Source: Struthio camelus
Taxonomy: Eukaryota > Chordata > Aves > Struthioniformes > Struthionidae
DNA: 64,000 nucleotides
Direction of reading: 5' to 3'
NCBI RefSeq assembly: GCF_040807025.1
Contig: NC_090945.1
Coordinates: forward strand, 73,295,088 to 73,359,087
The notes beneath the pieces are model-generated. The model did not search any database. It worked only from the letters and a program-made list of their open reading frames with translations, and was not told the origin of the DNA. The position numbers and the translations under genes are program-made. Of the stretch, positions 51,014 through 62,625 are shown piece by piece (within the stretch, counting starts at the first letter, position 1; the number at the start of each line of letters is the position of its first letter).

Positions 51014-52245
51014 CTGATTCATTTGCCAAAAAAAAGAAGTAAGGTAAAGATAAGGGACAGCTCCCAAATTCCAGCTCTTCAAATATGTATCGCCTAGCAA
51101 AGAAAAATTCTGAATGTTTGTTTTTTTACTGTTCAGAGACTTATTTAGCACTCAACTTGATGGCTTTCTGTATGTCTAGCAGGCCTCTGTTAATTCAGAC
51201 TATTATTAGATAGAAGAGCTAAACAACATATGAACTTGTGGTCTGACTTAATCCCAACTGTCTGAAATGTAACAATTTGGCAAGATTCTGCAACTGAATC
51301 TGGGTCAAAAAACATCAACACAGGGAGAAAAAGAGTTGTTTGGATGTTTTCTTTCTTACAGCATGCAGCGATTTCTCTGAAAGCTAAATCAAAGCTACTG
51401 ATACTCAGAATAAAGGCAATGAGTGACGTCTCCATCTTTCTTTATTCCTGATCTCTCTTCTCTTAGCATTAAAGAGCTGCCTATTAAAGAGCAGTCAGGA
51501 AATCCTGAAACACATATTCTGCTAAAGGTAAAATTAATTTCACCTAACTTTGATCATTAAAAAAAAACCCCACCTAATCCAAGGTAGGTTGTTTTTTTTT
51601 TTTTTTAAACATTCTTTATGCAATCAACAGAGAAAGAATGGGATCTTTGGATAACAATTCTCTTCCATTTATGTTGGATCACTTGCAATTTCTCTCCAAT
51701 TATGAGACCATCACTTTTTGGAGGTCTTACAGTTAGCTTTGAATTTTAGACAGCAGAAGTTAGGAGAACTGAATCCTACCAAAACCAACCACGGGTACAG
51801 CATCTTTTAAACTTTTTATCTTGTAATTACCATACAAGAATTTTGACTGTGCTGTGAAAGTCATTTACATCACATGCAGATGGCGAAATCATAGAAACGA
51901 CTGTCACAGATCTGCGTCATCTCCCTCAATGAGAGGGAGAGCTCAGTTGGTCTTTTGCACTTTCAGACATCAAAGGAGGGGACTTTAACATACTTTAAGT
52001 ATAGGGGCTTCATGATTTTCTCCTGTAATACAATTTTCTTGCAGGTTTTTCTGAAACAACAACTACTAATGACACCTAATTAAGGCGGTACATTGTGGTA
52101 CACAGCTAAAAACAAGGGACACTTATTTTCATATGTGCTCCTGGCTATGTTAAACACCTTCATATAAAAGCTACACTTTATTTTTCAACTCATTCAGTTT
52201 TTGCTTCATAAGCACTGTGACAATAAACATGCTGAAAATAATTAC
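51014..52245 (-). other. EVC2 intron between third and fourth visible exons
   Basis: 1.2 kb, GT-AG; poly-T run near 51590; no element recognised. Confidence 0.85.
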
Positions 52246-52405
52246 CTTTTGCAACATTTCTCGTCTTCGCTTGATAATGAGTTTCTGGTGAAGCTTTTGC
52301 TTTTCTTGTTTTAAATCATGATCAAATTTCTGTTTAACAGAATTAATTTCAGCCTGAGCTTGCTCCAGCAGCATTCTCAAATGACTTTCAGACAGATGAC
52401 CTGCC
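52246..52405 (-). CDS. EVC2: EVC2 coding exon, third visible
   Basis: The exon has 160 nt: one base completing the split arginine, then 53 codons ending in phase 0. The acceptor is tattacag and the donor AAAAG|gtaatt. The peptide runs from AGHLSESHLRMLLEQAQAEI to KLIIKRRREMLQK and aligns with human AGYLDEDQ...MLLERAQTEV and KKLHQKLITKRRRELLQK. It is a lysine/glutamine-rich amphipathic helix typical of this part of limbin. The match across the junction to the previous exon is what fixes the unusual GC donor there. Confidence 0.93.
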
Positions 52406-55400
52406 CTGTAATAATAGTGTTTAAAATCTGTTACCCCAAACTGTGAAGAACAAGAGGATATTTGAGCTAATTCATACCATAATAAGGCTCAACTAAGCAG
52501 CCACACAGAAAGATCTGTTTCTACTGCAGTAATACCTGTGGAGACTCAAAAAAGGAGCTGAATAACAGAAGGATAATCTCAATCTCAGAGATGAGTCCAG
52601 AACTGAGGTAGTTCGCAAGGTGGAGTGAAGATGTATGAAGAAAGAAGGGGAAGAAGGAAGAGAAGGCAAATACAAAACCAACCATTTATTACTTAGTAAT
52701 GTATGCAATATTCAAATGAGACATTTTAAACTTTATACCTTATTCATAATATTTACATTTTTCATTCACTGCGACTAGAATGCAATTCTAGATGTCTTCT
52801 GTAACTCCTTCTCCTCATTAGCCATGATTTCCTCTTTCAAGGATGTCATTTAATCAAATAAAAACACTTAATAAAGATTTTAAAGATACAAACGAAGCAC
52901 TTCCATGAAGAGATTTATATTCACGTTTCCTACTACATTTTAGTTTTAAGTTATAAAGATTTCAAACTAATAGAGAAATGTAAAAATCTGATAGAGCAAA
53001 TTCTCAGTCTTAAGCACACAACATCTGTTTCAAATTGAAGACCACAGTCTACCTCCAATTGCTATAGTACTTAACTTCAAAGAGTAAGCAGGATCCCAAT
53101 CACGTCTGTGATAGACAAAAAACCTCTCTCTCCATGAACTTGAACTGAATTTCAAAAAGTGCCAACTATTCCATTTACACCAGAAATTCCCCAAATCTTT
53201 CTCAGACAACAGAAGAACAAAAGAACATCTTAATTCAGTCAGATTAGCCTTTTGGGCATTTGTAAATTACAATTTCTAATATTACACTCAGTGGACTTCC
53301 AAAATGTGGGGCTGAAAAGGTCAACATGGAATTTTGGACAGAAACCATCACTTCCTAAACTGAATCTGGAAGCTGTCCAAACACTTTCTAAATTATTTTT
53401 CAAATCATGTTTTCCAGAAGCAAAGAACATAACACATAGAGACAGAATTCAATTGAATTCTGCAAAATCTCTGAAAATCAAGACCGTATAATATGTTGGG
53501 CTTCCATGTCCCCATTCCAATAGGATAACTGGCAAAATTCATAAGTGTGACTCAGGGCTAAGTGTTGCAATCTGTTATCAGGCCCTTCTCCAGAAAGGAC
53601 AGAGTCCCATTCTCTCAAATTTTATTAGGATTTGTTGATACTGTCACAGCTTTATTCAAAGTCAAATCCTCAAAATACAAGCTGAAAGAAATAAAATAGA
53701 AGCTGCAACAATTGCACTGTTGCTGCGGTGGACAGCTTCCACACTTCATGTCTCTCTGCCTACCATTCAAGCATCCACAGGTGTCTGAGCAAGCCATGAA
53801 ACATCATCCCCCTCCATGTACTGCATGTGCTGGAAAGAAACTGAGATTTGCTTTATCATACATTCGAATCAACCAGAGAGCCTCCTTCAACAGAGCTCAT
53901 CCAAGGTCTATCCATGCTATTTTTTTAAATTGTCTGTAGGAAGACACCTTGAGAGCAATCCACCAAGCATCACTCTGACCTTCTGCCCAAGTATTTTTTG
54001 CCATGAAAGCAAGCCACGATAAATTTCAGTGATATGTCCAAAAAAACAATAACGTACTCAACAACATCAAGTTTCCATTCCACGTTTGGTAACTTTAAGT
54101 CTAGGCCTCCTTTTTGTTCAATCTCAAGGCTAAAGATTAGCATATCAACGGTAAATTTATTAGGGTAAGGAAGTGAGGCAAAATAATAACCGACATATTA
54201 CTTTTAATACCTTCAGCCTGTCTTTTTTCAGTAAAATAAACCCAGGCACGCTGCATCCAATTAAAATCCCTGTCCAGAGCAGTGAAAAAGGGCTGCAGTA
54301 GAAAAAGATGGATGTGCTGGAACCATCCAGCAAATGAGAAGATTTAGGAAAAGCTATGCAATATATGAGTGACTGGAAGATGATGCATACCAACCTATTC
54401 CTAGGATAAAGAAAAGTCCACGTTATTTTAGTTTCAGATTGTTGATTTATTTGGACGTCTAACGCACCCACAGCTAAAACTGTGGGTGATGCAGTACTAC
54501 AAGATCCATCTATATATTTAGAAAAGCCATATAACAAAAATAATGGGTGAAGCCCTAGCCCCACAGAAATCTATGGGAGTCTGCACGGTGACATAGTAGG
54601 AGTATTATGTTAATATCTAGAGGGTTAAATCACATCAAGAGACCTACCTTTCTGGCTTCATATAAATACAGTATACAAATAACTACACTATTAAAGCCAA
54701 AAGATATGCTGTTCCCAAGGGACTGTGAACTGAGATGTAAAATAAAAGGAAAGCTGAGGAGAACACTGAGCCAGTATAGACTGTATGACAAACTGTGTGG
54801 TCTTAGCATATCACATGTCTAATCACCAAAGAAATGTGCAGGCAGATCTTTAACATCTTTGAACAAGGAGAATTTTAATGCAAGAGAACACTAAAGTAAC
54901 AATAAGGATGTCTGCAGCCACATCCTCTCAAATGCCATGGACACCATGGAAGATACAGAGGTGAAACACGTGGCCAACAGCCGCTAGTATTTTAGGTCAT
55001 TTGGAGGCAGACCTTGACTTCTCCGAAAGGAACGAAAGTTGACCAGTTTAGGAGAAAACGGGCAGGGAAAGGCACTGCAAGTAAGCCAAAGTGTTTGATG
55101 CAGTGGAGAACTGTCTAAGGGATTTAAAATGAGAGTGTGAAGTGGTTCAGGAAGAGGAGGGCTGGACCACAGCAAAGCAAGAAATGAAAGACAGAAACAA
55201 AGCAGAATGGTGGGGAGGCTGAATTGTAGGAAGGACTATATAGAGATAATCTGCAAGATGTTGCCCACGTTACTGCACATCAGTAGCACTTCAGGGATTT
55301 CAGAAATTACTAGAAAACATTATACCGATGCAGTACCACTGGAGGCATTAGCTTTACAATACCTACTCCCTGAAAGGTCCATCAGGACTGCTCAGAAAAC

Positions 55401-58400
55401 TACTTTGGTTATAAAAAGGTCCATATAAGTGGAGAATATTCAAAAGAATACTAAGTTAGAGACCAATAAAAGATGCTTTGCTTTGATTTTTTTTTGTCAA
55501 AGATGATCAATTGACTATTTTAAAAACATAGTTCTAAAGAAATATTTGGCATCTTATAAAAATTGAAATTTCAGAAGCAATTTATAAAGGATAGTGAGTT
55601 CTTTACATCTAATGTAGTTCTGCTAATTCATTAAGTTTTTTTAAGAAGTCAAAGCAGGAAGGAAACTGGTGTGAAAGAGCAGGTACTGGCAGCAGAATGA
55701 CGCAAGGCTGCCCTAGCTCCAGAATGCCACCGCTTCTGCAGGTACCCAGGGCTCATCACCATTACCAGACCAACACTTGGATAAACATTGCCTGAAGTAC
55801 TGTCTTTCTGTCCATTTATTCACCATGCTTTTCTTCAAGGGAAAAGATAAACAGCCTTGCTATAGACACCTAGAAAACTATCATTATGGGTTATATTTTC
55901 AAATTTGTTTTCCTGCATTTTGGCACTACGGACTGTGGATTTGATTTCCAAAAGGCACTGAATACCCACCGCCAGCTCTGACAAATGGGACCTTTTATTT
56001 AAATGCTATCTTCAGAAAGCTCAGCTTGAAATCTCTGGCTGCTCTATCTCATTTAAAATACTCACTACCAACCAAGAATTGTTTTGGCTGGATTTTGCTT
56101 TTCATAACCCAGAAGTTCCTTATATCTGACAACACAGAATCTCTTCCATATTAATTTGAAATTGTCTGAAAGTCCTCTGCCTTCATCATACATGTGCTGT
56201 GTTATGTGCTCCTGACTCCTTTTATCTGTGGTATATCTAATCCACACTTTTTCTCATTATCATACATTCTTAATCTATTGTTTCTATTTTTGATAAAGGT
56301 CTGTATCTATATTTACATGAGCGGATTCAATGCTAAATTGAAAAAAATCAAAAGATTATGGATAGAATAGGACCAGACTTCTCTTGCTGCTCAAATTTTA
56401 AGGCTCCAATCTGTAAATATTCCCTAAATCACTTTATAATAAAAAATTGAAATTCAGCTCCACCTATTAAAGGTTATAACTTCGTCTAGGTTTAAACTAG
56501 GATATTTCAGTTTGCCTGCAGCAGAAAGACTAGTGAATAATCTGAAAGAGTACATTCCAGAGTTTTATAACCTCAATATCTAAAGAATGAACAATAACGT
56601 AACAGTTCGGCAAAAATTTCCCTGAATGAAATACAAGCCCCAGAAGGTGTGGAAAGTTACAAGGAAATTCCACATACGAAAACAATTAACTACATTTTGA
56701 AATTACCTTGACCTGTAGCAGATCTTATTCTATCACTGCTCATTGTATACACAAGGGGGTCCATCAACTTTCCTGCCTCCCCAAAAAACGTAAAGCATAC
56801 AAAAATACCCAGTTTTCCAGGCAGAGGAAAATTCCTTTGGATGCAACCACGATATGACTGTGGGTGAGAAAGAGGGAAGGGTACTTTGCCATCGTGCAGT
56901 TTAGAGTATGCTCCGCACTGTGCTGCAGCAGCTGGGAAAGGCAAAGAGGGGGTGGTTTCCCTTAGTTTTACTCCCTACTAAATCTGCCTTTACATTTCTT
57001 TGTGGCTTTGGATGTGAGAACTAGGTCTACTTCTAGAAAGGCAGATGCAACTTCTCTTGCACTAACTCAGCCTCCAGCTACGGATGCTTTTCCTTTGTCC
57101 ACTGAATACTATAGCCACTGCATACTTAGAAAAGTTTGAGAGGGGAGTGCTGTAAGATTTACTTTTTGGTATTGGTAATGATGCTTGCAGGGGTTTCTCT
57201 GTTGTTTTGTGTGGGGATTTTTTTTTGGTATGAGCAACTATCTCACTATAATATACTTCTTGGGATGAGATGCACAAGGTCTTGAATTTCTAATACTTGA
57301 AGTTTTCTCTCTGTCTTGTGGTTGATGTGTTGCTCGACTGCTAAATGCAATGACAGTCACTAAACAACAAACTCAAGCTATTTTTCCAGCTTGAAAAGCC
57401 TCAGTTGTTCATTGCAATGATTTGCAGCAATGGATGCAAAGGGACCATACTGATGAGAGTTCTTCATGAAGGATTTTTACGTAACTACAACACCTGCAAA
57501 AACACCTGAGAATATTTCTTATAATCTGATTCCAAAGAGGCATGAACTGATGGAAGGGAACTCTTGGTGAAGGTTGTTTAAATTGCATTATATCTCCTGT
57601 GCCAAAAGATTCATTTTTGTTTTGAGTCACACTGCTACAGACTTTAGCAACCTATACAAGGCAGAGCAGGCGTGCTGGAAGACCCTGTCTGTGATCTTCA
57701 GACTAAAGTTAGGGGATGATTCCAGTAAGGAGGAGGCAAATAGGATAGTCAAGAAGAGCAGGGAAAGGTTACACAAATCAGGTAAGTTAGTTTATCATGT
57801 CAAGAGATACAACAGACAAAATCTTTGCCACCTAAATCACCAGTAAGTCACCACCTCTCTCTCCACCCTGTCTACGAGCATTTCTGCAAGCATCCTCCTA
57901 TGGAGTATCTAAATCAGCCTGGATCCTGCAAGATTTCCCAAATAAGTTAAGTGAGTGTGTAACAACAGTCCATTTCCAGGTTTGCTTTTTACTTCATCCA
58001 ACTTTTGCTTTTAAATATTCCCCGCAACAGGTGGCTTCCCTGCTAGTCAAGATCCTCTCCAGTCACGTTATTTATAAACTTAAGTCAACTGCATACATAA
58101 AGTTTCTTCAGAAAATGTTTTGCATTCCAACCTGAAACTGTACATCCAGCTCCTCACAAACATGTTCAATTACAAGTGAAACAAAATAGTCTTGCCTGCT
58201 AAATCCAGACATTCATGCGTGAAGAACCCTGATGAATGACCTTCACTGTATTCCCACTGACTTTGCAAGACTTCATGTGACTGAGGACTATTTACATGAG
58301 GAATAGATGTACAAAGACACCTAGACTCTTAGAAGGGCCAGGTTCCCACTGAAGTCAGAATTAATAGCAGATATGTATACATGTTCCCAGCAATTCACCT

Positions 58401-58622
58401 AGGCACTGTACAAAGTGGGCACAGACACAAAACATCTGCTGAGATACTAAGTAACACATCCATCGTTACAAAATATTCTATTAGAATTAATACATAAAAT
58501 AACAAATATATTTTATGCGCTATTCCTGCTGAGTAACATAGACAAAAAGACTTTCGAAGACTACTCTACTGTCATTCAGATAACATAGCAATACAACTGC
58601 CAGAAATAGTCGAGATACTTGC
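52406..58622 (-). other. EVC2 GC-AG intron between second and third visible exons
   Basis: 6.2 kb, opened by gcaagt and closed by tattacag. No repeat or exon is recognised inside. The 134-codon minus-strand frame at 54160-54564 lacks homology that I can recall and is treated as chance. Confidence 0.8.
58617..58622 (-). promoter_or_regulatory. GC-type 5' splice site (gcaagt)
   Basis: The minus strand reads GGAAAG|gcaagt. This is the consensus for the minor GC-AG class, with perfect pairing to U1 apart from the C. It is forced by frame: the two bases AG left on the upstream exon plus G from the next exon restore the arginine conserved in human EVC2. Every other donor in the visible gene is GT. 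Confidence 0.85.
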
Positions 58623-58798
58623 CTTTCCATCTTACTAATGAGACTTGGTATCTGGCTTGCTGCTGCATTTACAATAGCAGAGGCTCGAGAATCACATAAC
58701 TGTATCTTATTTATAAGATACTCCCTGAAAGCAAATCTTCTGTTCAGATGATATTTCTTGCTGGCTTGCAAAAAATCCATTAGCTCTTCAATGTCTCC
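58623..58798 (-). CDS. EVC2: EVC2 coding exon, second visible, GC donor
   Basis: The exon has 176 nt, starts in phase 0 and ends with two bases of a split codon. It begins GDIEELMDFLQASKKYHLNR and ends SLISKMER, matching the human EVC2 block ELMDFFQASKRYHL in the same place. The acceptor is ttcctgtag. The last codon, AG|G for arginine, is completed by the first base of the next exon. This requires the donor AAAG|gcaagt, a GC donor. The nearby gtatct would extend the exon by three bases and throw the next exon out of frame. The product is coiled-coil cytoplasmic limbin. Confidence 0.92.
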
Positions 58799-60739
58799 CT
58801 ACAGGAAAGGAAGAACAAACATATCTAATGTACTTAGATGTACTGTTAAATTCAACTATCGCTTGTGAGTAGCGGTCAGATCAGATTTGTATATTAATAG
58901 GGCAAAATTAAATAGCTCTTACATATGAAAAACTATGAGTTTATATTAACTTAAATCTAATTATCATGTCAAATTAGTACTGTTGTTTCAATAAAACAAA
59001 GTAAAGAATATTTCCAGCTCTTGGCATGAGTACTTAGGCCTCATCGTCACACGTACTCTCCTAAATAATCAGAGCGCCTATGTGTTAACATACACAATCT
59101 CAGGCTCTGCTGGCAGGATTTTAAGGGAATTTAGGAAATGCTGGGCTGAGCCTGACCCCCAGGTGATCTACTGAAAGGTGTAATTTTTTAGCGTCAAGTC
59201 AGGCATTCTCCTACTGAGCGCGTGGGGATAACATACACATAAGAAAGCAGGTAGGCAAAGAAAGGATCCCCTCAAACACAGGGCAAGAGTGGGCAATGGG
59301 AAGGGTTGAGATACCTAAGAGGTTGATCTGATAAGAGATGGGCTCAGGAGGGTCAGCAGCAGAGCGCCTGATGGAGGTAGGTGACCAAGCCGGTCTTCTA
59401 CTTAGGTGACCCATGTCTAAGCAGCCAAAATAGCCTCAACACTTCTTTCACACACGCCCCATCTTTCCCCTGTGCGCTCAGCCGTTTTTTGCACAAGCGT
59501 ATGCCGCACCTACATCTGTTAGTGGTCCACATGGGACTCTTCAGTAGTAAGATCTGACAGTGAATCTTGCTTTAGAAGTGGGGCCTCGCAAAGGAAATAG
59601 CAAGTTTTGACACCTACTTTCCAGACGCTGCTTTGTAACCTCCAGGACTTCAACTTGTTACCCTTTTGACATATGACAACAACATAACGAAGAGCAACAA
59701 TCACATGCTTTTCTTCAAGAGGCAGCCAGAATAACAATCCTCAAAATTTTTGAAATCCAGAACACTGACTTTCAACACACACAGAATAAAAATCCCTTCT
59801 AGGAAACAACACAAACTACTGTGCTGCAAAAGGTTAAAATGTAACTAAAACCAAAATTGAAGTCCTGACCATACAGCACTCCCTACCATGTAAGCTGGAG
59901 ATATTCAGTCCCTTAAAATACAAAGCGATAGCACTTTGGAGGTATTACCATTTCAATAATCTACAGATTTGGATTGCGGGACGCAGTACATCTTAGGAAG
60001 CGTGGAAAAGCAGCTGATACCTAGCATGTTTTGAAAACATCTGTATGTCGCTGCAGTCCCTTTATACGGCCTAAATTATTTTTGAAAATGGCACTTGGGC
60101 ATTTCCATAGCATGCTGAGGTCCCCATTAATACCAGTCAGGGCAGATCTGGAACCAGAAGTTTGCTGCATGAGCACAGATGTGCTGTTTGAGCACGCTGC
60201 AGGGGCAAGCTCCAGGGCAGAGCTGCACCAACAGAGCTTTCAGGAGCTCGGCTAGCCCCCAAGGTGTACAGGCATACCAAAATATTCATGTCAAAATTGG
60301 AGATTTCTAAGTCACAGTCTTCCAGTGCATGGTGTAGACATTGTTTTAGACTTATTTCTGCTGCATGACACAAGTGAGCTCTTATTCTTGTCTTCCTTGA
60401 GCAGTAAAGACAAGCTTTTAGCACTCGGGTGCTTTGTAAATATTACCCAAGAAGGCAGCATCAAACATACAATGCTGTGGCAAAAACATCTAACTCTTGT
60501 CATTGTAGAAGACAGTTGTGCAGGTGCATTAACGCATAGCTGTTTAGACGTCTAAATGTGCATAAGGATGATGTTATACTTTTAAATTATTCCTATGAAC
60601 ATTAGTTATAAAAGTGATAAAATAAGGGCAATATTTTTTAGAGGCCTATGAGTGCAGACATTTCCTGAAACACTTTCCAAAAGTTACTGTGGGTTTGTAC
60701 TCTGTCATTAGGTTAGGAACGGCATTATTATCCTATTAC
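58799..60739 (-). other. EVC2 intron between first and second visible exons
   Basis: 1.9 kb, GT-AG. A GC-richer part at 59100-59480 may be an old repeat; not identified. Confidence 0.85.
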
Positions 60740-60979
60740 CTGTATTTTAGAGTAATCTTGCACTAGTATTTTAGCTGCTTCTAACTTCAGTTCTCCCTTG
60801 AAAATGGCATTTGCTATCTGTGTAAAAAAGATGTTATGCAGCTCCTTTCTCCTGGAAATAGCCAGCTGTCTATAAGCCTTTGCAAAATATTCCTCCTGCT
60901 TTACCAGAAGAAACCTCTTCAAATGGTCCTGCTCCAGGCCGTGAAGTCTATCCAGAAGACTTCTGTATTCTACAGCAGG
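60740..60979 (-). CDS. EVC2: EVC2 (limbin) coding exon, first of 12 visible
   Basis: This is an internal exon of EVC2, the ciliary membrane protein that pairs with EVC to pass Hedgehog signals from Smoothened to GLI. It has 240 nt and 80 codons, phase 0 at both ends. The acceptor reads ctctgcag and the donor CAG|gtaata. The peptide opens PAVEYRSLLDRLHGLEQDHL, contains FFTQIANAIFKGELKLEAAK and ends QDYSKIQ, close to recalled human EVC2 in the cytoplasmic coiled-coil region. It is strongly charged and helical. The previous exon was not found up to 64000, so this is only the first visible one; if the gene has the human exon count it would be about exon 11 of 22. Confidence 0.93.
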
Positions 60980-61088
60980 CTGCAGAGATGAGAGAAATTA
61001 ACAAATCTGAAGTGAGACTCAGTATTCAACATATTTTAAACTACCAATGTTTCTAGCTTATATATATTCTATGCATACTCCGATTACT

Positions 61089-61116
61089 CATTTCAGGTTT
61101 GAATGAACCTGAAATG
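61089..61116. repeat. Perfect 11-bp inverted repeat, 6-base loop
   Basis: catttcaggtt and aacctgaaatg flank tgaatg. It is 110 bases upstream of the first visible EVC2 exon, in the intron, outside the acceptor tract. Confidence 0.9.
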
Positions 61117-62261
61117 CTGAAATGCTTAACGCTAAGTCAATGTATATTTTCCATGTTTTTCATCTGTTCATAATGAAGAGGGTTGTACAACATTCAATCT
61201 ATAATCTAGACAACATTTCCAAGGCATAATGAAAGCTTTTAGAATTGAGGAAGCATTCTTTAAGACAAAGTGTACAAAACTGCACGACATTCAACACAAA
61301 CTGGCTATATACAAAACACGTTTCTTAGGCTTCATCAGTTCTGGGATCTTATTAATATTGAACATAGTTATATAAATCAGGGTAATGAAATAACAATAAG
61401 CATAAATTTTTAAACGATATAAATTAGAAAAATCTATTCTACTGCAAGTCTTTAGAAGTTCTTAATATCAGTGACCTACTTTATCTATCGATTTCTAGAA
61501 ATTAATCCAAGAGCATCAGTTTAGAGTCACAACAATGGAACAGAATTAAATGGCAATTCATTTAAAACCTTCTCTGCAAGAAATACTTTCGCATAGCTCT
61601 CCAGCAAGACTTAAATATTCATAGCTTTAAACTCAGATGGCATAAACTCATTTTAAAATCAAAACACAAAACATCTCACAGAGCAAAGAAGGCTTCTTAG
61701 GGCAGCAGAGCCACCTCATAGTAGTTAGGTTGCTCTTGTTCTAAATTTCATACTATTTGTCTGTGGAGTTTGTCCTCTGCGCTGAAAACTGCCTGCACCA
61801 CCCCTCATTCCCACAGAGGCACCTTGCAGGCAGCCCATAATTAATCAAAAAGGCAGAGAATACATGGTCTATGTTTTTGGCATTATTTTCTGGACAGCAA
61901 ATAGCCACAGTGATGACAGTGTAAGGACTTACCACCTGTGAAATTAAATATATACTCAACCCCTTGAAGAAGGCGGCAATACCTGAGAAGGCGAGTGCCG
62001 TGCTGCTGTAACACTCAGGCATGTCCCAGCAAAGGGAGAACACAGGGCCAAGAGAGCTCTGCGCACCTGGTACAGCAGCATCACCGCACGCCACCAGGGC
62101 GGAGGCAACCAAATACCAACATGAAATAAAAATCGCATCAATACCCTTGTCTTCCTCCTACGCTAACATAAGAGACTACATAGGATTAATATAAACACTA
62201 GGGTTTTTTTCTTTCTTTAATTAGATCATCATTATTACTCTTCTGTAAGAGAAGCAGTGTG

Positions 62262-62289
62262 TTTACCATGCATTCATATGCATGGTAAA
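62262..62289. repeat. Perfect 12-bp inverted repeat, 4-base loop
   Basis: tttaccatgcat and atgcatggtaaa flank tcat. It is intronic and contains an ATGCAT core in each arm. Confidence 0.9.
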
Positions 62290-62499
62290 TTTTGCATTTA
62301 AGATCTTCTCTGCCATCACAAACTGGTAATTTTGTCGCTCATCTTTATTAACTACAGAGACTGACTTGTAAGTGTGCTGTTTGATCATACCACACCAAAA
62401 CCAACTTTATTAGCACTGAATAAATCCATTTTGAAAAATAATGTGGCTAGGAGGCAGAGCGGCAGTGGTGAAGCATTTGAGTATTTATTTAATTTTCTG

Positions 62500-62625
62500 T
62501 ACTGCTCTTCAAGAATAACACTGACAAATGTGTCCAGAGAAGAGCAACAGGAGTATAAAATGACCTATGAGGAGAGATACACACAATTCAGCTTAGGAGC
62601 CCTTAAAAACTACCAAAAGGTAGTT
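62500..62625 (+). mobile_element. Old CR1-like LINE fragment
   Basis: The bases tgtccagagaagagcaacag, then ataaaatgacctatgaggag and agata, match the conserved CR1 stretch just inside the reverse-transcriptase ORF. It is a plus-oriented, truncated, intronic fragment. The open frame at 62374-62628 comes from it. Confidence 0.6.

Noticed and set aside
54160..54564. 134-codon hydrophobic open frame, minus strand
   Set aside because: It lies inside the EVC2 GC-AG intron, has no family resemblance, and its hydrophobicity follows from T-rich DNA.
61753..62112. 119-codon minus-strand open frame upstream of the first visible EVC2 exon
   Set aside because: No match to the expected EVC2 sequence, no suitable acceptor and donor pair in frame; probably a chance frame in a GC-richer patch.
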